Assembly: GCA_900078375.1 (NCBI GenBank)
Contig: FLQS01000078.1
Span: 110,283-174,282, forward strand
Direction: 5' to 3'
Source of the DNA: an uncultured Mycobacterium sp.
Lineage (GTDB): Bacteria; Actinomycetota; Actinomycetes; Mycobacteriales; Mycobacteriaceae
Length of the DNA: 64,000 nucleotides
Of the stretch, positions 35,399 through 46,263 are shown piece after piece. Below the pieces are notes generated by a model. The model was not told the DNA's origin, made no database searches, and saw nothing but the letters and a program-made list of their open reading frames with translations. How positions within the stretch are numbered: position 1 is the stretch's first letter; each line of letters begins with the position of its first letter. The translations under genes and the position numbers were made by a program.

Positions 35399-36976
35399 GT
35401 GACCCGACCTGCTGGCGCCCCGTGGTGGGCGAACGCGATTTTCTACCAGATCTACCCCCGCTCGTTCGCCGACAGCAACGGTGACGGCGTCGGCGACCTC
35501 GACGGCGTGACCGCCCACCTCGACCACCTGAGCTGGCTCGGCATCGACGCAATCTGGCTGAACCCGGTCATGGTCTCGCCGATGGCTGATCACGGCTACG
35601 ACGTGGCCGACCCGCGCGACGTCGATCCCCTGTTCGGCGGTCTGGCCGCCCTGGAGCGGCTGATCACCGAGGTCCATGCCCGCGGCATCCGGATCACGAT
35701 GGACCTGGTGCCCAACCACACCAGCTCTGCGCACGCCTGGTTTCAGGCGGCCCTGGCCGCCGCCCCGGGAAGCATTGAGCGAGAACGCTATATCTTCCGG
35801 GATGGCCTCGGCCCCGGCGGCTGCATTCCGCCGAACAACTGGGTATCGGTGTTCGGCGGGCCGGCCTGGACCCGGGTCACCGAAGCGGACGGCACCCCCG
35901 GCCAGTGGTACCTACACCTGTTCGACGCCGAGCAGCCAGACATCAACTGGGACAATCCAGAAGCGTTCGAGGACCTGGAGAAGACGCTGCGGTTCTGGCT
36001 CGACCGCGGTGTGGACGGCTTCCGCATCGACGTCGCGCACGGTATGGCCAAACCACCCGGACTGCCGGACATGACCAACCCCGACGTCGAAATGCTCACC
36101 CTCGATGACGACGATCCGCGGTTCAACCACGACGGAGTGCACGAAATCCACCGCGGCATCCGCTCCGTACTCGACGACTACCCGCATGCCGTGACCATCG
36201 GCGAGATCTGGGTGTTCGAGAACGAGGACTTCGCCAAGTACCTGCGCCCCGACGAACTGCATATGGGCTTCAACTTCCGTTTGGTCCGAGCCGAATTCGA
36301 CGTCGCCAGCATCCACGAGGCGATCGAGAACGCGCTGGCGGCCGCGTCCCTCGCCGACGCCAGCCCGACCTGGACGTTGTCCAATCATGACGTCGAACGG
36401 GAGGTCTCCCGCTACGGCGGCGGCGCTACCGGGCTGGCCCGGGCCCGCGCCATCGCGATGGTGATGCTGGCGCTGCCGGGTGCGATGTTCCTCTACAACG
36501 GCGAAGAACTCGGCTTACCCAACGTGGACCTGCCCGACGACGTGCTGCAGGACCCGGTCTGGGAACGCTCCGGACACACCGAACGCGGCCGGGACGGCTG
36601 CCGGGTGCCGGTGCCCTGGTCGGGCGAGGCACCCCCGTTCGGGTTCTCGTCGAACCCGGACACCTGGCTTCCGATGCCGGCGGACTGGGCGTCGCTGACC
36701 GTCGAACGCCAGCTGGCCGAGCCGGATTCGACGCTGACGTTCTTCCGCACGATTCTGCGGTTGCGGCACAGCCGCTTTCACTTCACCGAATACGACGTCG
36801 AATGGCTACAGCTGCGGGACGACGCGTGCGCGTTCCTGTCCGGTGGGGTGTTGTGTGTGCTGAACACCGGGAGCACCCCGCTGCCGCTTCCGGCGGGCGA
36901 ACTGCTCACGGCCAGTGCGCCGTTGGTCGGTGGCGAGCTGGCGCCGGATTCCGCGGCCTGGATCGCGACGGGCTAG
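35399..36976 (+). CDS. aglA: Alpha-glucosidase, GH13 family
   Basis: A 525-residue GH13 enzyme, like M. tuberculosis AglA (Rv2471). The (beta/alpha)8 barrel motifs are visible: DLVPNHTS (region I), GFRIDVAHG with the nucleophile Asp (region II), IGEIWVF with the acid Glu (region III) and LSNHDVER with the stabilising Asp (region IV). It hydrolyses alpha-glucosidic bonds of malto-oligosaccharides or trehalose-related sugars. No signal peptide. GTG start. Its stop overlaps the convergent DUF1345 gene by 4 nt. Confidence 0.93.
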   Translation: MTRPAGAPWWANAIFYQIYPRSFADSNGDGVGDLDGVTAHLDHLSWLGIDAIWLNPVMVSPMADHGYDVADPRDVDPLFGGLAALERLITEVHARGIRITMDLVPNHTSSAHAWFQAALAAAPGSIERERYIFRDGLGPGGCIPPNNWVSVFGGPAWTRVTEADGTPGQWYLHLFDAEQPDINWDNPEAFEDLEKTLRFWLDRGVDGFRIDVAHGMAKPPGLPDMTNPDVEMLTLDDDDPRFNHDGVHEIHRGIRSVLDDYPHAVTIGEIWVFENEDFAKYLRPDELHMGFNFRLVRAEFDVASIHEAIENALAAASLADASPTWTLSNHDVEREVSRYGGGATGLARARAIAMVMLALPGAMFLYNGEELGLPNVDLPDDVLQDPVWERSGHTERGRDGCRVPVPWSGEAPPFGFSSNPDTWLPMPADWASLTVERQLAEPDSTLTFFRTILRLRHSRFHFTEYDVEWLQLRDDACAFLSGGVLCVLNTGSTPLPLPAGELLTASAPLVGGELAPDSAAWIATG

Positions 36977-37620
36977 GGCGACGAGGAGATCACGTTCACG
37001 ACCGACGCGACGATGATTGTTCCGAACACGAATGACAAGATTCCGTGAACCAGCGCAGTCTTGCGCATGCGCGCTGACGTGAGGTTGGTGTCCGAGATCG
37101 CGAAGCTCATGCCGACGGCGAACGCAACGTAGAAGAAGTCGGAGTAACGCGGTCGGTCTTTGCCACCGGGGTCGTTGAAGTCGATGCCGCCACCGCGCTT
37201 CGGGTCGAAGTAGTGCTTGGCATAGATCAGCGCATACAGCGTGTGGATGGTGAACCACGACAGCACGATGCTGCCGACGGCCAACAACCGGTCGCCGTCG
37301 TCGTGGGCCTGCCCCAACAGAACCCACACACCGAACAGGCTCACCAGCGCGCCACCGAGAACCAGCGACACGACTGCCCAGTGCCACGGTGGCTCTCGCT
37401 CGGCGTGGTCCTTGGTCTTGGCAGGCTCGAACCGCCAGAGCACCAGCCACGTCCAGGCGGAGAAGGTCAGCGTCAGCGCGGTCCATCCGCCGAGCAACGA
37501 CAACCACTTATGGGGTTCCCACAGCAGCGCAGTCACGACCGCGCCGATGGCCGCTCCGACGGTCACCCGGGCGGCCGGGCTTTTCCAGAACGGCAGCCTG
37601 CCAGGCTTCGTCTCAGCCAT
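36973..37620 (-). CDS. DUF1345 integral membrane protein
   Basis: A 215-residue protein with about five hydrophobic helices and the DUF1345 signature YSDFFYVAFAVGMSFAISDTN near the middle. The function of the family is unknown. The ATG at 37620 was chosen by the expected N-terminus (MAETKPGRLPFW); the upstream ORF is readthrough. It is 8 bases after the stop of the following minus-strand gene and so belongs to that operon. Confidence 0.85.
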   Translation of the reverse strand: MAETKPGRLPFWKSPAARVTVGAAIGAVVTALLWEPHKWLSLLGGWTALTLTFSAWTWLVLWRFEPAKTKDHAEREPPWHWAVVSLVLGGALVSLFGVWVLLGQAHDDGDRLLAVGSIVLSWFTIHTLYALIYAKHYFDPKRGGGIDFNDPGGKDRPRYSDFFYVAFAVGMSFAISDTNLTSARMRKTALVHGILSFVFGTIIVASVVNVISSSP

Positions 37621-37628
37621 GGCGGCTC

Positions 37629-38264
37629 CTAACGCAGTACCAGCGCGGGGTCGCCGCGTCGCCGATACACCGAACCGTACCGCGCATCGACGCGCAGCCA
37701 CGTCGGAGAGAGCCGCACCCGCACGATCTCCTCGGCACCAGGCGATTCGGGTACGAATCCCATGGCGGTCAGGGCGAACACACAGCGCATCGGCACGCCG
37801 ACCGCGGTGTCGCCCGAACTCACCTGCAGCACATCCTGGTCCAGTAGCGAGGCGGGCGGCCCGTGTGCGCTGCTGTGTTCTTTGGCCAGGCCGGCAGCGC
37901 GCCCCGCCAGCTCGGTGAGCACGGCCGCGGGCACGTCGTCGACGTGGGTGAATCCGGTGTCGGGCGGTAACGCGCCACGCCACGCCGAGTCCATGGGGTA
38001 GCCGGGGTCGATGTGGCCCGAGTCGTCGGCGCTACGCAGTCCACGGGCCAATGCATCTGCCCCGCACGATAAGTCGGCCCGCGAAAGCCGACCTGCCACC
38101 ACCCGAACGGCCAGCACATCCAGACCCGTGCTCGCCCATGCGGCGATCAGACCGTCGGCGCGCTGCCGCAGCCGGATCACGGCGGCGTCGTCGAGTCGCA
38201 GTGCCCGCTCGACGAAAGCGGCCAAGTCGTTTCGCTGAATGACGTCGGGAAGGGTGAGGCTCAT
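37629..38264 (-). CDS. Conserved hypothetical protein (Rv2474c-like)
   Basis: A 211-residue soluble protein, mostly helical at the N-terminus (AAVIRLRQRADGLIAAWA) with a beta-rich C-terminal half. No motif identifies a function. By position, between the thioesterase and DUF1345, it corresponds to M. tuberculosis Rv2474c. Its ATGA start overlaps the thioesterase stop by 4 nt (38261-38264). Confidence 0.8.
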   Translation of the reverse strand: MSLTLPDVIQRNDLAAFVERALRLDDAAVIRLRQRADGLIAAWASTGLDVLAVRVVAGRLSRADLSCGADALARGLRSADDSGHIDPGYPMDSAWRGALPPDTGFTHVDDVPAAVLTELAGRAAGLAKEHSSAHGPPASLLDQDVLQVSSGDTAVGVPMRCVFALTAMGFVPESPGAEEIVRVRLSPTWLRVDARYGSVYRRRGDPALVLR

Positions 38265-38689
38265 CGCTGCCAGCGCTGCAGGTACTCCCGGTGCTTGGCC
38301 GAAAGACGAACCAGCCGTTGCTCTTCGATGTGCACCGCGGCCAGCTGCGTCTCGGCCATCACCGCCGGCCGTGAGTCCGGTTCGGCGGTCAGCGAGCGCA
38401 CCTCGTAGCCGAGGGTGAAGTCCACCGCACGCAGCCGCTTGGTCCACATCGTCACCTGCAGTGGTGAATCAGCAAGGCGCAGCTGGCCTTTGTAGAGCAC
38501 CTGCACCTCGTGGATGAGCAGCCCGATGGTGGCGATGTCCTCAGCGAAGGGCTCGGCCAGGAAGTCCACCCGCGCCTCTTCCAAGATCGTCACCATGGTG
38601 GCGTGGTTGATGTGCTGGTACATGTCGATATCCGACCAGCGCACGTGCACGCCGGTGGTGAATCCCTTACCCACTTGATCCTGTTCCAC
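38261..38689 (-). CDS. Hot-dog fold acyl-CoA thioesterase
   Basis: A 142-residue thioesterase of the YbgC/4-HBT type. The signature VRWSDIDMYQHINHATMVTILEEAR carries the catalytic Asp/Glu region (DIDMYQHINH) of the family. It hydrolyses acyl-CoA esters; the natural substrate is unknown. It corresponds to Rv2475c. The start overlaps the end of gdh by 23 nt, so the thioesterase is probably translated from the gdh transcript. Confidence 0.88.
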   Translation of the reverse strand: MEQDQVGKGFTTGVHVRWSDIDMYQHINHATMVTILEEARVDFLAEPFAEDIATIGLLIHEVQVLYKGQLRLADSPLQVTMWTKRLRAVDFTLGYEVRSLTAEPDSRPAVMAETQLAAVHIEEQRLVRLSAKHREYLQRWQR

Positions 38690-41600
38690 TCGTCCTCGTC
38701 ATGCTGCGGATCTGGCGTGCCGCCACCGACAGCGTGGCCAGATCACGCTCGTCGTCGGCGTAGATCTCAGCCAGCGTGCGGCGCGCCCGTTCGACCCGCG
38801 AGCCGTTGGTGTGCTCCCACTCGGCGATCTTCTCCTCCCCCGTTTCCTCCGGCTCGCCGACCGCCAGCACATCGAAACACAACGCCCGAATCGACCCGTA
38901 AATATCGTCGCGAATCGCCAAGCGGGCCAACGAATGCCAGCGGTCATCGCGCGGAAGCCCGGACACCGCGGTCAGCAGCCCGTCGGTGCTCAGGTGGTCC
39001 ATCAGCGCGAAGTGGGTATCGGCAACCTCGGCGGGATCCCGGTCGACGATGTCGGCGATGTCGATCACGTCGAGCAGGCTGTACTGGTACAGCCCGCTGG
39101 CCACCGCGTACGCCAGATCCGCGCGAGCACCGTGCGCTGCGAACTCGCCGGCTTCCTTGGTGACGATGGCCTTGTCGTCGCCGCGCAACCAGTCCGGCAT
39201 CCGCGGCGTCAGCTCGGTGACTTTCGCGGCGAACCGGTTGATTTCGGCGCCGACCGCCAGTGGTTGCGGGCGGTAGTTCAGCAGCCACCGTGCCGCCCGG
39301 TCCAGCAGGCGGCGCAGGTCCAGCGTCATCCGGTCGGAAACATTGACCGGCACCTCGTTGTTGCGCGACGCGTCGAGGATGCGCTGCCACACCTGGCCGA
39401 TTCCGAAGATCGCGTCGGCGGCCACGAAGGTGCGCACTGCGTCGATGTAGCCCACACCGGTGTCTTCGGTGACGCGGTAGGCGAACGAGATACCGCCTAT
39501 GTCGATGACATCGTTGACCAGCATCGTGGTGATGATCTCGCGACGCAGCTGATGGGTGCGGATCTCGGCGGTGAAGTGGTCGCGCAGTTGGCTCGGGAAG
39601 TACCGCGGCAGCCGGGCGGCGAACACTTCCTGATCGGGCAGGTCGCTGGCCAGCACCTCGTCCTTGAGCGCGAGCTTGACGTGGGCCATCAAGGTCGCCA
39701 ATTCCGGTGAAGTGAGCCCGATTCCGACTTCCTGACGCCGGCGGATCTCCTTGTTCGACGGCAGCGCTTCCAGCTCGCGGTTGAGTCCGCGCCGCTCCTC
39801 GAGTTCGGTGATCTGGCGGGCATGCACATTGAGCAGCGCAGCCGCGTTGGCCCGGCTGGTACCCATCAGGTCGTTCTGGTCGATGTTGTCGGTGAGCACC
39901 AGCCGCGAGACCTCGTCGGTCATCGAAGCCAGCAGCTCGGTACGTTCAGCAGCGCTGACCTTGCCGGCAGTGACCAGCGAGTCGACCAGGATCTTGATGT
40001 TGACCTCGTGGTCGGAGCAGTCCACACCGGCGGAGTTGTCCATGGCATCGGTGTTGATCCGCCCGCCACACAGGTCGAACTCAATACGGCCCAGCGATGT
40101 CACACCGAGGTTGCCGCCCTCGCCGATCACCTTGGCCCGCACCTGGTTTCCGTTCACCCGGACGGTGTCGTTAGCGCGGTCGCCGACTTCGGCATCTGAT
40201 TCCGACTCGGCCTTGATGTAGGTGCCGATGCCGCCGTTGAACCAGAGGTCCACTGGGGCTTGCATGATCGCCTTCATCAGGGCGGGCGGCGTCATCTCGT
40301 CGGCATCGCCCGGCAGACCGAGAGCCGCACGCATCTGCTGGCTGACCCGAATCGCCTTCTGCTGCCGGCTGAACACGCCACCACCGTCGCTGATCAGCGC
40401 GGGGTCGTAGTCCTCCCAGCTCGAGCGCGGCAGATCGAACAACCGGCGGCGTTCTGCCCACGACCGCTCCGCAACTGGGTTGGGGTCGATGAAGATGTGC
40501 CGGTGGTCGAAGGCCGCGATCAGCCGAATGTGGTGCGACAGCAGCATGCCGTTGCCGAAGACGTCGCCGCTCATGTCGCCGACGCCGGCGACGGTGAAGT
40601 CCTCACTCTGGGTGTCCACTCCCATTTCCCGGAAGTGACGCTTGACCGACTCCCAGGCGCCCTTGGCGGTGATGCCCATGGCCTTGTGGTCATAGCCCAC
40701 CGATCCGCCGGAGGCGAACGCGTCGCCCAGCCAGAAACCGTAGGAGTGCGCGACATCGTTGGCGATGTCGGAGAAGGTGGCGGTGCCCTTGTCAGCGGCG
40801 ACGACGAGGTAGGCGTCGTCACCGTCGCGGCGGACGACTCGGGGCGGGGTGACGACCTCGCCGGTGACCCGGTCGACGTTGTCGGTGACGTCAAGCAGGC
40901 CGGCGATGAACAGCCGGTAACACGCAATTCCTTCCAGGCGGAACGCATCCCGGTCGGCGGCGGCGTCGCCGAGCGGTGCCGGCGGCTTCTTGACGACGAA
41001 TCCGCCCTTGGCGCCGACGGGCACGATGACGGCGTTCTTGACGGCCTGGGCCTTGACCAGACCCAGGATCTCGGTGCGGAAGTCCTCGCGGCGGTCCGAC
41101 CAGCGCAGCCCGCCGCGTGCGACCTGGCCGAATCGCAGGTGCACACCTTCGACCCGTGGCGAGTACACGAAGATCTCGAATTTCGGTCGCGGTAATGGCA
41201 ACTCGTCGATGAGTTGGGGATTCAACTTGAGCGACAAGACATTTTGGGCGTGTGCCGAGTCCTCGCTGGTGACGAAGTAGTTGGTGCGCAGCGTGGCCTG
41301 GATCATCGCGGCGAATGCCCGCAGTACCCGGTCGGTGTCCAGGCTGACCAGCGCATCGATGTCATTCGCGACAGCATCTGCGGCGGCCAGCGCGTCCAGA
41401 CCCTTGTCGGCCGAGTCCGGATCGAACACCGCCTCGAACAAGCGGACCAGTGAATGTGCTGTCACCGGGTTTTCATTGAGTACCGATTCGATGTGCGATT
41501 GGCTGTAGGGAAATGCAGCCTGCCGCAAGTACTTTGCATAGGCCCGCAGCACCGCCACCTGCTGCCAGGTCAGCCCCGCCCGCAGCACCAGCTCGTTGAA

Positions 41601-43490
41601 CCGGTCGATCTCGGCGCGGCCCTGCCAGATGGCGGTGACGGCATCGGCGAATCGCTGGGCGGTGTCGTCCCACTCCTCCTGGGTGGCAGCGTCCGGCATC
41701 GACGCGTCCGGCCGGATCTTGAACTGGTAGATCCAGACCTTCAGTCCATCCGGGCGCACGACGGTGAACGGGCGTTCCTCGAGCACCAGCACACCCATGC
41801 ATTGCAGCATCGGCAGCAGGTAGCTCAACGAGGCCGTGGACCCGCCGAGATACCAGGTCAGGAAGGCCTCGTTGGGTTCGTCGCCTCGTTCGAACTGCAG
41901 CTTGACCGAATCTGCCTGCAGCGCTTCGATAATGCCGATGTCGGTGATCGCCTCGGTCGAAGAGACGGCCTGCTTGAACTCCTCGGGCAACGCGTCGGCG
42001 TAGTGCTCGGCGATTGCCAGGTCGATTTTGCCCGCCCGTGCGGAGCCGATCAGCCGGTCGCCCCAGGTGCGCAGCGCCTCGGTCAGCAGGCCCTGGACGC
42101 GGGTGCGGTTGGCCTCACTGTCATCGATCGACTCACGGGTGGAACCGTCCGGCAGACGGACCGTGAAATGTACGACCGCCCAGGGTGATTCGCTGACCCG
42201 GGCGGTGTAGTCGATGCTCAGGCCGCCGAATTCGCGCACCAGGATGTCCTGCATTCCCAGCCGGACCACGGTGGTGTACCGGTCGCGGGGCAGATAGACC
42301 AGACAGGACACGAAATGACCGAGCTGGGCCGCGCGCAGGAACAGCAGCGCGCGGCGGCGCGAGCCGAGGTCGACGACGGCGGTCGCCATATCGAGCAGCT
42401 GTTCGGCGCTCAGCGAGAACAGTTCTGAGCGCGGGATGGTCTGAACGATGTCGAGCATCAGCTGACCGGGGTGGCTGGGGTCGTTCTGCGACAGCGTCAA
42501 AACGTCCCGGACCCGACGCGAGATCAGGGGGATGTCAAGCACATTGGCGCTCATGGCCGTCGCCGTGAACAGCCCGACGAACCGGTGCTCGACGTCCGAA
42601 CCGTCCGGGCGGTGCTCACGGATGACCACGATGTACGGGTACGCGCCATAGCGCAGGAAGCTGGGCATCGTGGCCTGAGCGAGCACCAGCAGATCGCCCG
42701 GATGGGTGAGCTCAGGCAGCACCTCGGTGCGCAACCGCGCCACCCCGAGCCGGCTGGACTCCACGACGGTGGACGTCCCGTCGCCAACAATGCAGTCCTG
42801 ACAGCCGAGCAGCACGAAGTTACCCACCGAGAGCCAGCGCAGAAGGTCGGCGGCGTCCTCGCGGTCAGGGCCGGTGAACCGGGTTCCCGAGTCGTCGTCG
42901 AGGTCGCGGGCGAGGTTGTGCAGCGCGGCACTCAACGCCACCGAGTCCAGCGCCACCTGCCGGGCGTCGGCCACCACCATCGGCAGCATCTGCTCGGCCT
43001 CGGCCAGCGCCTTGCGGTTGACCGACGGCGACAACTGCACGTGAATCCAGGACTCTTCGAATCCCGGCGAATCGGAACCATCGGCGTCGTCGGTCAACGG
43101 CCGCACGTCGAGCAGTTCGCCGCTTGCGCCGCGCCGCACCCGAAACACCGGGTTCATCAAGGCGACGTAGGCCACCCCCAGCCGGTGCAGCAGCACCGTG
43201 ACGGAGTCCAGCAGCATCGTGGCCTGGTCGGTGACGATCTGCAGCGCGGGCCCAAAGCCGCCGGGGTCGTCGCTGGGATAGATCGCAACGAGCGTCTGCC
43301 CGACCACTCGGCTGTGCGCCAGCCGCTCCTGCGCGGCGATCAAGCCCGGCGGAACCGCCCGTGGGGAGGCCGCTGTCACCAGCGGACCGGTGTCGGTGGC
43401 GTCCAGGTCGGGAGCCCCGCCGTGTGGGCCGCGATAGGTGGCGAGGTATGCCCCGCCTATCGACTCGGTAGTTCTGGGGTCAACCGTCAT
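38667..43490 (-). CDS. gdh: NAD-specific glutamate dehydrogenase, large (180 kDa) class
   Basis: A 1607-residue enzyme interconverting glutamate and 2-oxoglutarate with NAD+. The long N-terminal region contains ACT-like regulatory modules. The catalytic core starts at about residue 740 with FGQVARGGLRWSDR, then IVPVGAKGGFVVKK with active-site lysines, a NAD domain around GVGDMSGDVFGNGML, and a C-terminal helical part. The class is known to be activated by amino acids and, in mycobacteria, controlled by the GarA/PknG system. It matches Rv2476c. ettA lies 51 bases upstream on the same strand. Confidence 0.97.
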   Translation of the reverse strand: MTVDPRTTESIGGAYLATYRGPHGGAPDLDATDTGPLVTAASPRAVPPGLIAAQERLAHSRVVGQTLVAIYPSDDPGGFGPALQIVTDQATMLLDSVTVLLHRLGVAYVALMNPVFRVRRGASGELLDVRPLTDDADGSDSPGFEESWIHVQLSPSVNRKALAEAEQMLPMVVADARQVALDSVALSAALHNLARDLDDDSGTRFTGPDREDAADLLRWLSVGNFVLLGCQDCIVGDGTSTVVESSRLGVARLRTEVLPELTHPGDLLVLAQATMPSFLRYGAYPYIVVIREHRPDGSDVEHRFVGLFTATAMSANVLDIPLISRRVRDVLTLSQNDPSHPGQLMLDIVQTIPRSELFSLSAEQLLDMATAVVDLGSRRRALLFLRAAQLGHFVSCLVYLPRDRYTTVVRLGMQDILVREFGGLSIDYTARVSESPWAVVHFTVRLPDGSTRESIDDSEANRTRVQGLLTEALRTWGDRLIGSARAGKIDLAIAEHYADALPEEFKQAVSSTEAITDIGIIEALQADSVKLQFERGDEPNEAFLTWYLGGSTASLSYLLPMLQCMGVLVLEERPFTVVRPDGLKVWIYQFKIRPDASMPDAATQEEWDDTAQRFADAVTAIWQGRAEIDRFNELVLRAGLTWQQVAVLRAYAKYLRQAAFPYSQSHIESVLNENPVTAHSLVRLFEAVFDPDSADKGLDALAAADAVANDIDALVSLDTDRVLRAFAAMIQATLRTNYFVTSEDSAHAQNVLSLKLNPQLIDELPLPRPKFEIFVYSPRVEGVHLRFGQVARGGLRWSDRREDFRTEILGLVKAQAVKNAVIVPVGAKGGFVVKKPPAPLGDAAADRDAFRLEGIACYRLFIAGLLDVTDNVDRVTGEVVTPPRVVRRDGDDAYLVVAADKGTATFSDIANDVAHSYGFWLGDAFASGGSVGYDHKAMGITAKGAWESVKRHFREMGVDTQSEDFTVAGVGDMSGDVFGNGMLLSHHIRLIAAFDHRHIFIDPNPVAERSWAERRRLFDLPRSSWEDYDPALISDGGGVFSRQQKAIRVSQQMRAALGLPGDADEMTPPALMKAIMQAPVDLWFNGGIGTYIKAESESDAEVGDRANDTVRVNGNQVRAKVIGEGGNLGVTSLGRIEFDLCGGRINTDAMDNSAGVDCSDHEVNIKILVDSLVTAGKVSAAERTELLASMTDEVSRLVLTDNIDQNDLMGTSRANAAALLNVHARQITELEERRGLNRELEALPSNKEIRRRQEVGIGLTSPELATLMAHVKLALKDEVLASDLPDQEVFAARLPRYFPSQLRDHFTAEIRTHQLRREIITTMLVNDVIDIGGISFAYRVTEDTGVGYIDAVRTFVAADAIFGIGQVWQRILDASRNNEVPVNVSDRMTLDLRRLLDRAARWLLNYRPQPLAVGAEINRFAAKVTELTPRMPDWLRGDDKAIVTKEAGEFAAHGARADLAYAVASGLYQYSLLDVIDIADIVDRDPAEVADTHFALMDHLSTDGLLTAVSGLPRDDRWHSLARLAIRDDIYGSIRALCFDVLAVGEPEETGEEKIAEWEHTNGSRVERARRTLAEIYADDERDLATLSVAARQIRSMTRTSGTGSSG

Positions 43491-43541
43491 ACCTGCCGCT
43501 CCTGATCAGCATGCGAACCGGCGCTGGTCCGCAGCGCCACA

Positions 43542-45215
<1,674 letters not shown>

Positions 45216-45289
45216 TGCCGCGGTGTTGCCTTCCGTCTGGTCGTGAATTGCTCGTCGACCATCCTAGGCGCGCGCGGCGAACGCTTTGC

Positions 45290-45316
45290 GGCCGCGCTGG
45301 CCAGGCCAGCGCGGCC
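45290..45316 (-). terminator. GC-rich hairpin after ssb
   Basis: A perfect 13-bp inverted repeat (GGCCGCGCTGGCC / GGCCAGCGCGGCC) around a single central A, 11 bases beyond the ssb-like stop. There is no U-tract, as usual for mycobacterial terminators. It could end the ssb transcript or insulate ettA. Confidence 0.6.
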
Positions 45317-45327
45317 ACCGCGGCTCC

Positions 45328-45792
45328 TCACGCCGACAGCGGTAGACCCGTGGCCTCCTGGGTATCGTCGGTGTCGGCATCCGTGTCCAGCGAATCCTCG
45401 GCCTCGGGCTCGTCGACGGCGGGTTCGGCCGGCCTGGACTGGGGCTGCTCGAAGCGGATGATGGCGCGGGACAGGTCAGGGCCGACCGCGCTTGCCCGCA
45501 TCTCCAGCGATGACCGACGCACGCCTTCTTTGTCGTCGTACTCGCTGGTGAAGACGTCGCCGACGACGATCACCGGTGCGCCCTTGTAGAGGCCGGCGCC
45601 GACACCCGTGACCAGCTTGCCCCAGCAGTTGACGGTGATGAACAGTGAATTGCCGGGCTCCCAGGTGCCGTCACCGGTGCGGCGCCGGGAATTGCTGGCC
45701 ACCCGGAAGCTGATCAGTTCCTGGCCGCCGACGATTCGGCGGCGAAGGTCGGTCACGACGCGGCCGACGACAGTCAGATGAGTCTCGAACAT
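45328..45792 (-). CDS. ssbB: Second single-stranded DNA-binding protein (SsbB-like)
   Basis: A 154-residue OB-fold protein: THLTVVGRVVTDLRRR, then RVASNSRRRTGDGTWEPGNSLFITVNCWGK and YKGAPVIVVGDVFT. It lacks the acidic DDDIPF tip of the main SSB, ending instead in a disordered acidic stretch and LPLSA. It fits the mycobacterial paralogue (Rv2478c, MSMEG SSBb), linked to recombination and stress. The ATG at 45792 has AAAGGA about 8 bases upstream; upstream in-frame codons are not family-like. Confidence 0.88.
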   Translation of the reverse strand: MFETHLTVVGRVVTDLRRRIVGGQELISFRVASNSRRRTGDGTWEPGNSLFITVNCWGKLVTGVGAGLYKGAPVIVVGDVFTSEYDDKEGVRRSSLEMRASAVGPDLSRAIIRFEQPQSRPAEPAVDEPEAEDSLDTDADTDDTQEATGLPLSA

Positions 45793-45966
45793 GGCTGTGG
45801 TCCTTTCGTTGAGTGATGTCCTGCCCACCAAGTGGGCCGCACCTCACCGACAGCCATAAGAAGGAGCGTGGCCCCATCGATGAGGTTGTGCATGAAGGGC
45901 CAACTGTGGATAGGCACGTGTGCGGGTGACTGGTCAGCTCAGACGGCCGGTTCTACGCTTGGCGGA

Positions 45967-46263
45967 ATGGGACGCCTTGAGGTTTGCGACGACGCCTTGC
46001 AGTCCCTAGCTGGGCAGCATGCGGCCACATCAGCGCGGTTAGCCAACCAAGTCCCGACCGCAGTTACGGGACCGCCAATGCAGGCGACCTCCGAGGCCGT
46101 AAGCGCCGCTTACGCCGCCTTGCAATCAACGGCAGCTGTATTGGCGGCTCGAGTGCAGGCAACCGGTAGTAGCAAGATCGCCACGTCGGCAATCGGGTAT
46201 GAGACGGCGGAGGCAGGTTCGGCCCATCGGCTGGCTGCGCTGGATAGATCGGTCCGGGTGTAA
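45967..46263 (+). CDS. EspC/DUF2580-like type VII secretion-associated protein
   Basis: A 98-residue, largely helical Ala-rich protein. The N-terminal LEVCDDALQSLAGQHAATSARLANQ resembles the DUF2580/EspC helix, and near the C-terminus lies the type VII secretion signal YETAE (YxxxE, residues 78-82). Such proteins act as co-secreted partners of larger T7SS effectors. It is followed without a gap by the WXG-containing gene at 46264. The ATG lies 174 bases from the ssb gene start; the stretch between holds the promoter. Family membership inferred by eye. Confidence 0.75.
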   Translation: MGRLEVCDDALQSLAGQHAATSARLANQVPTAVTGPPMQATSEAVSAAYAALQSTAAVLAARVQATGSSKIATSAIGYETAEAGSAHRLAALDRSVRV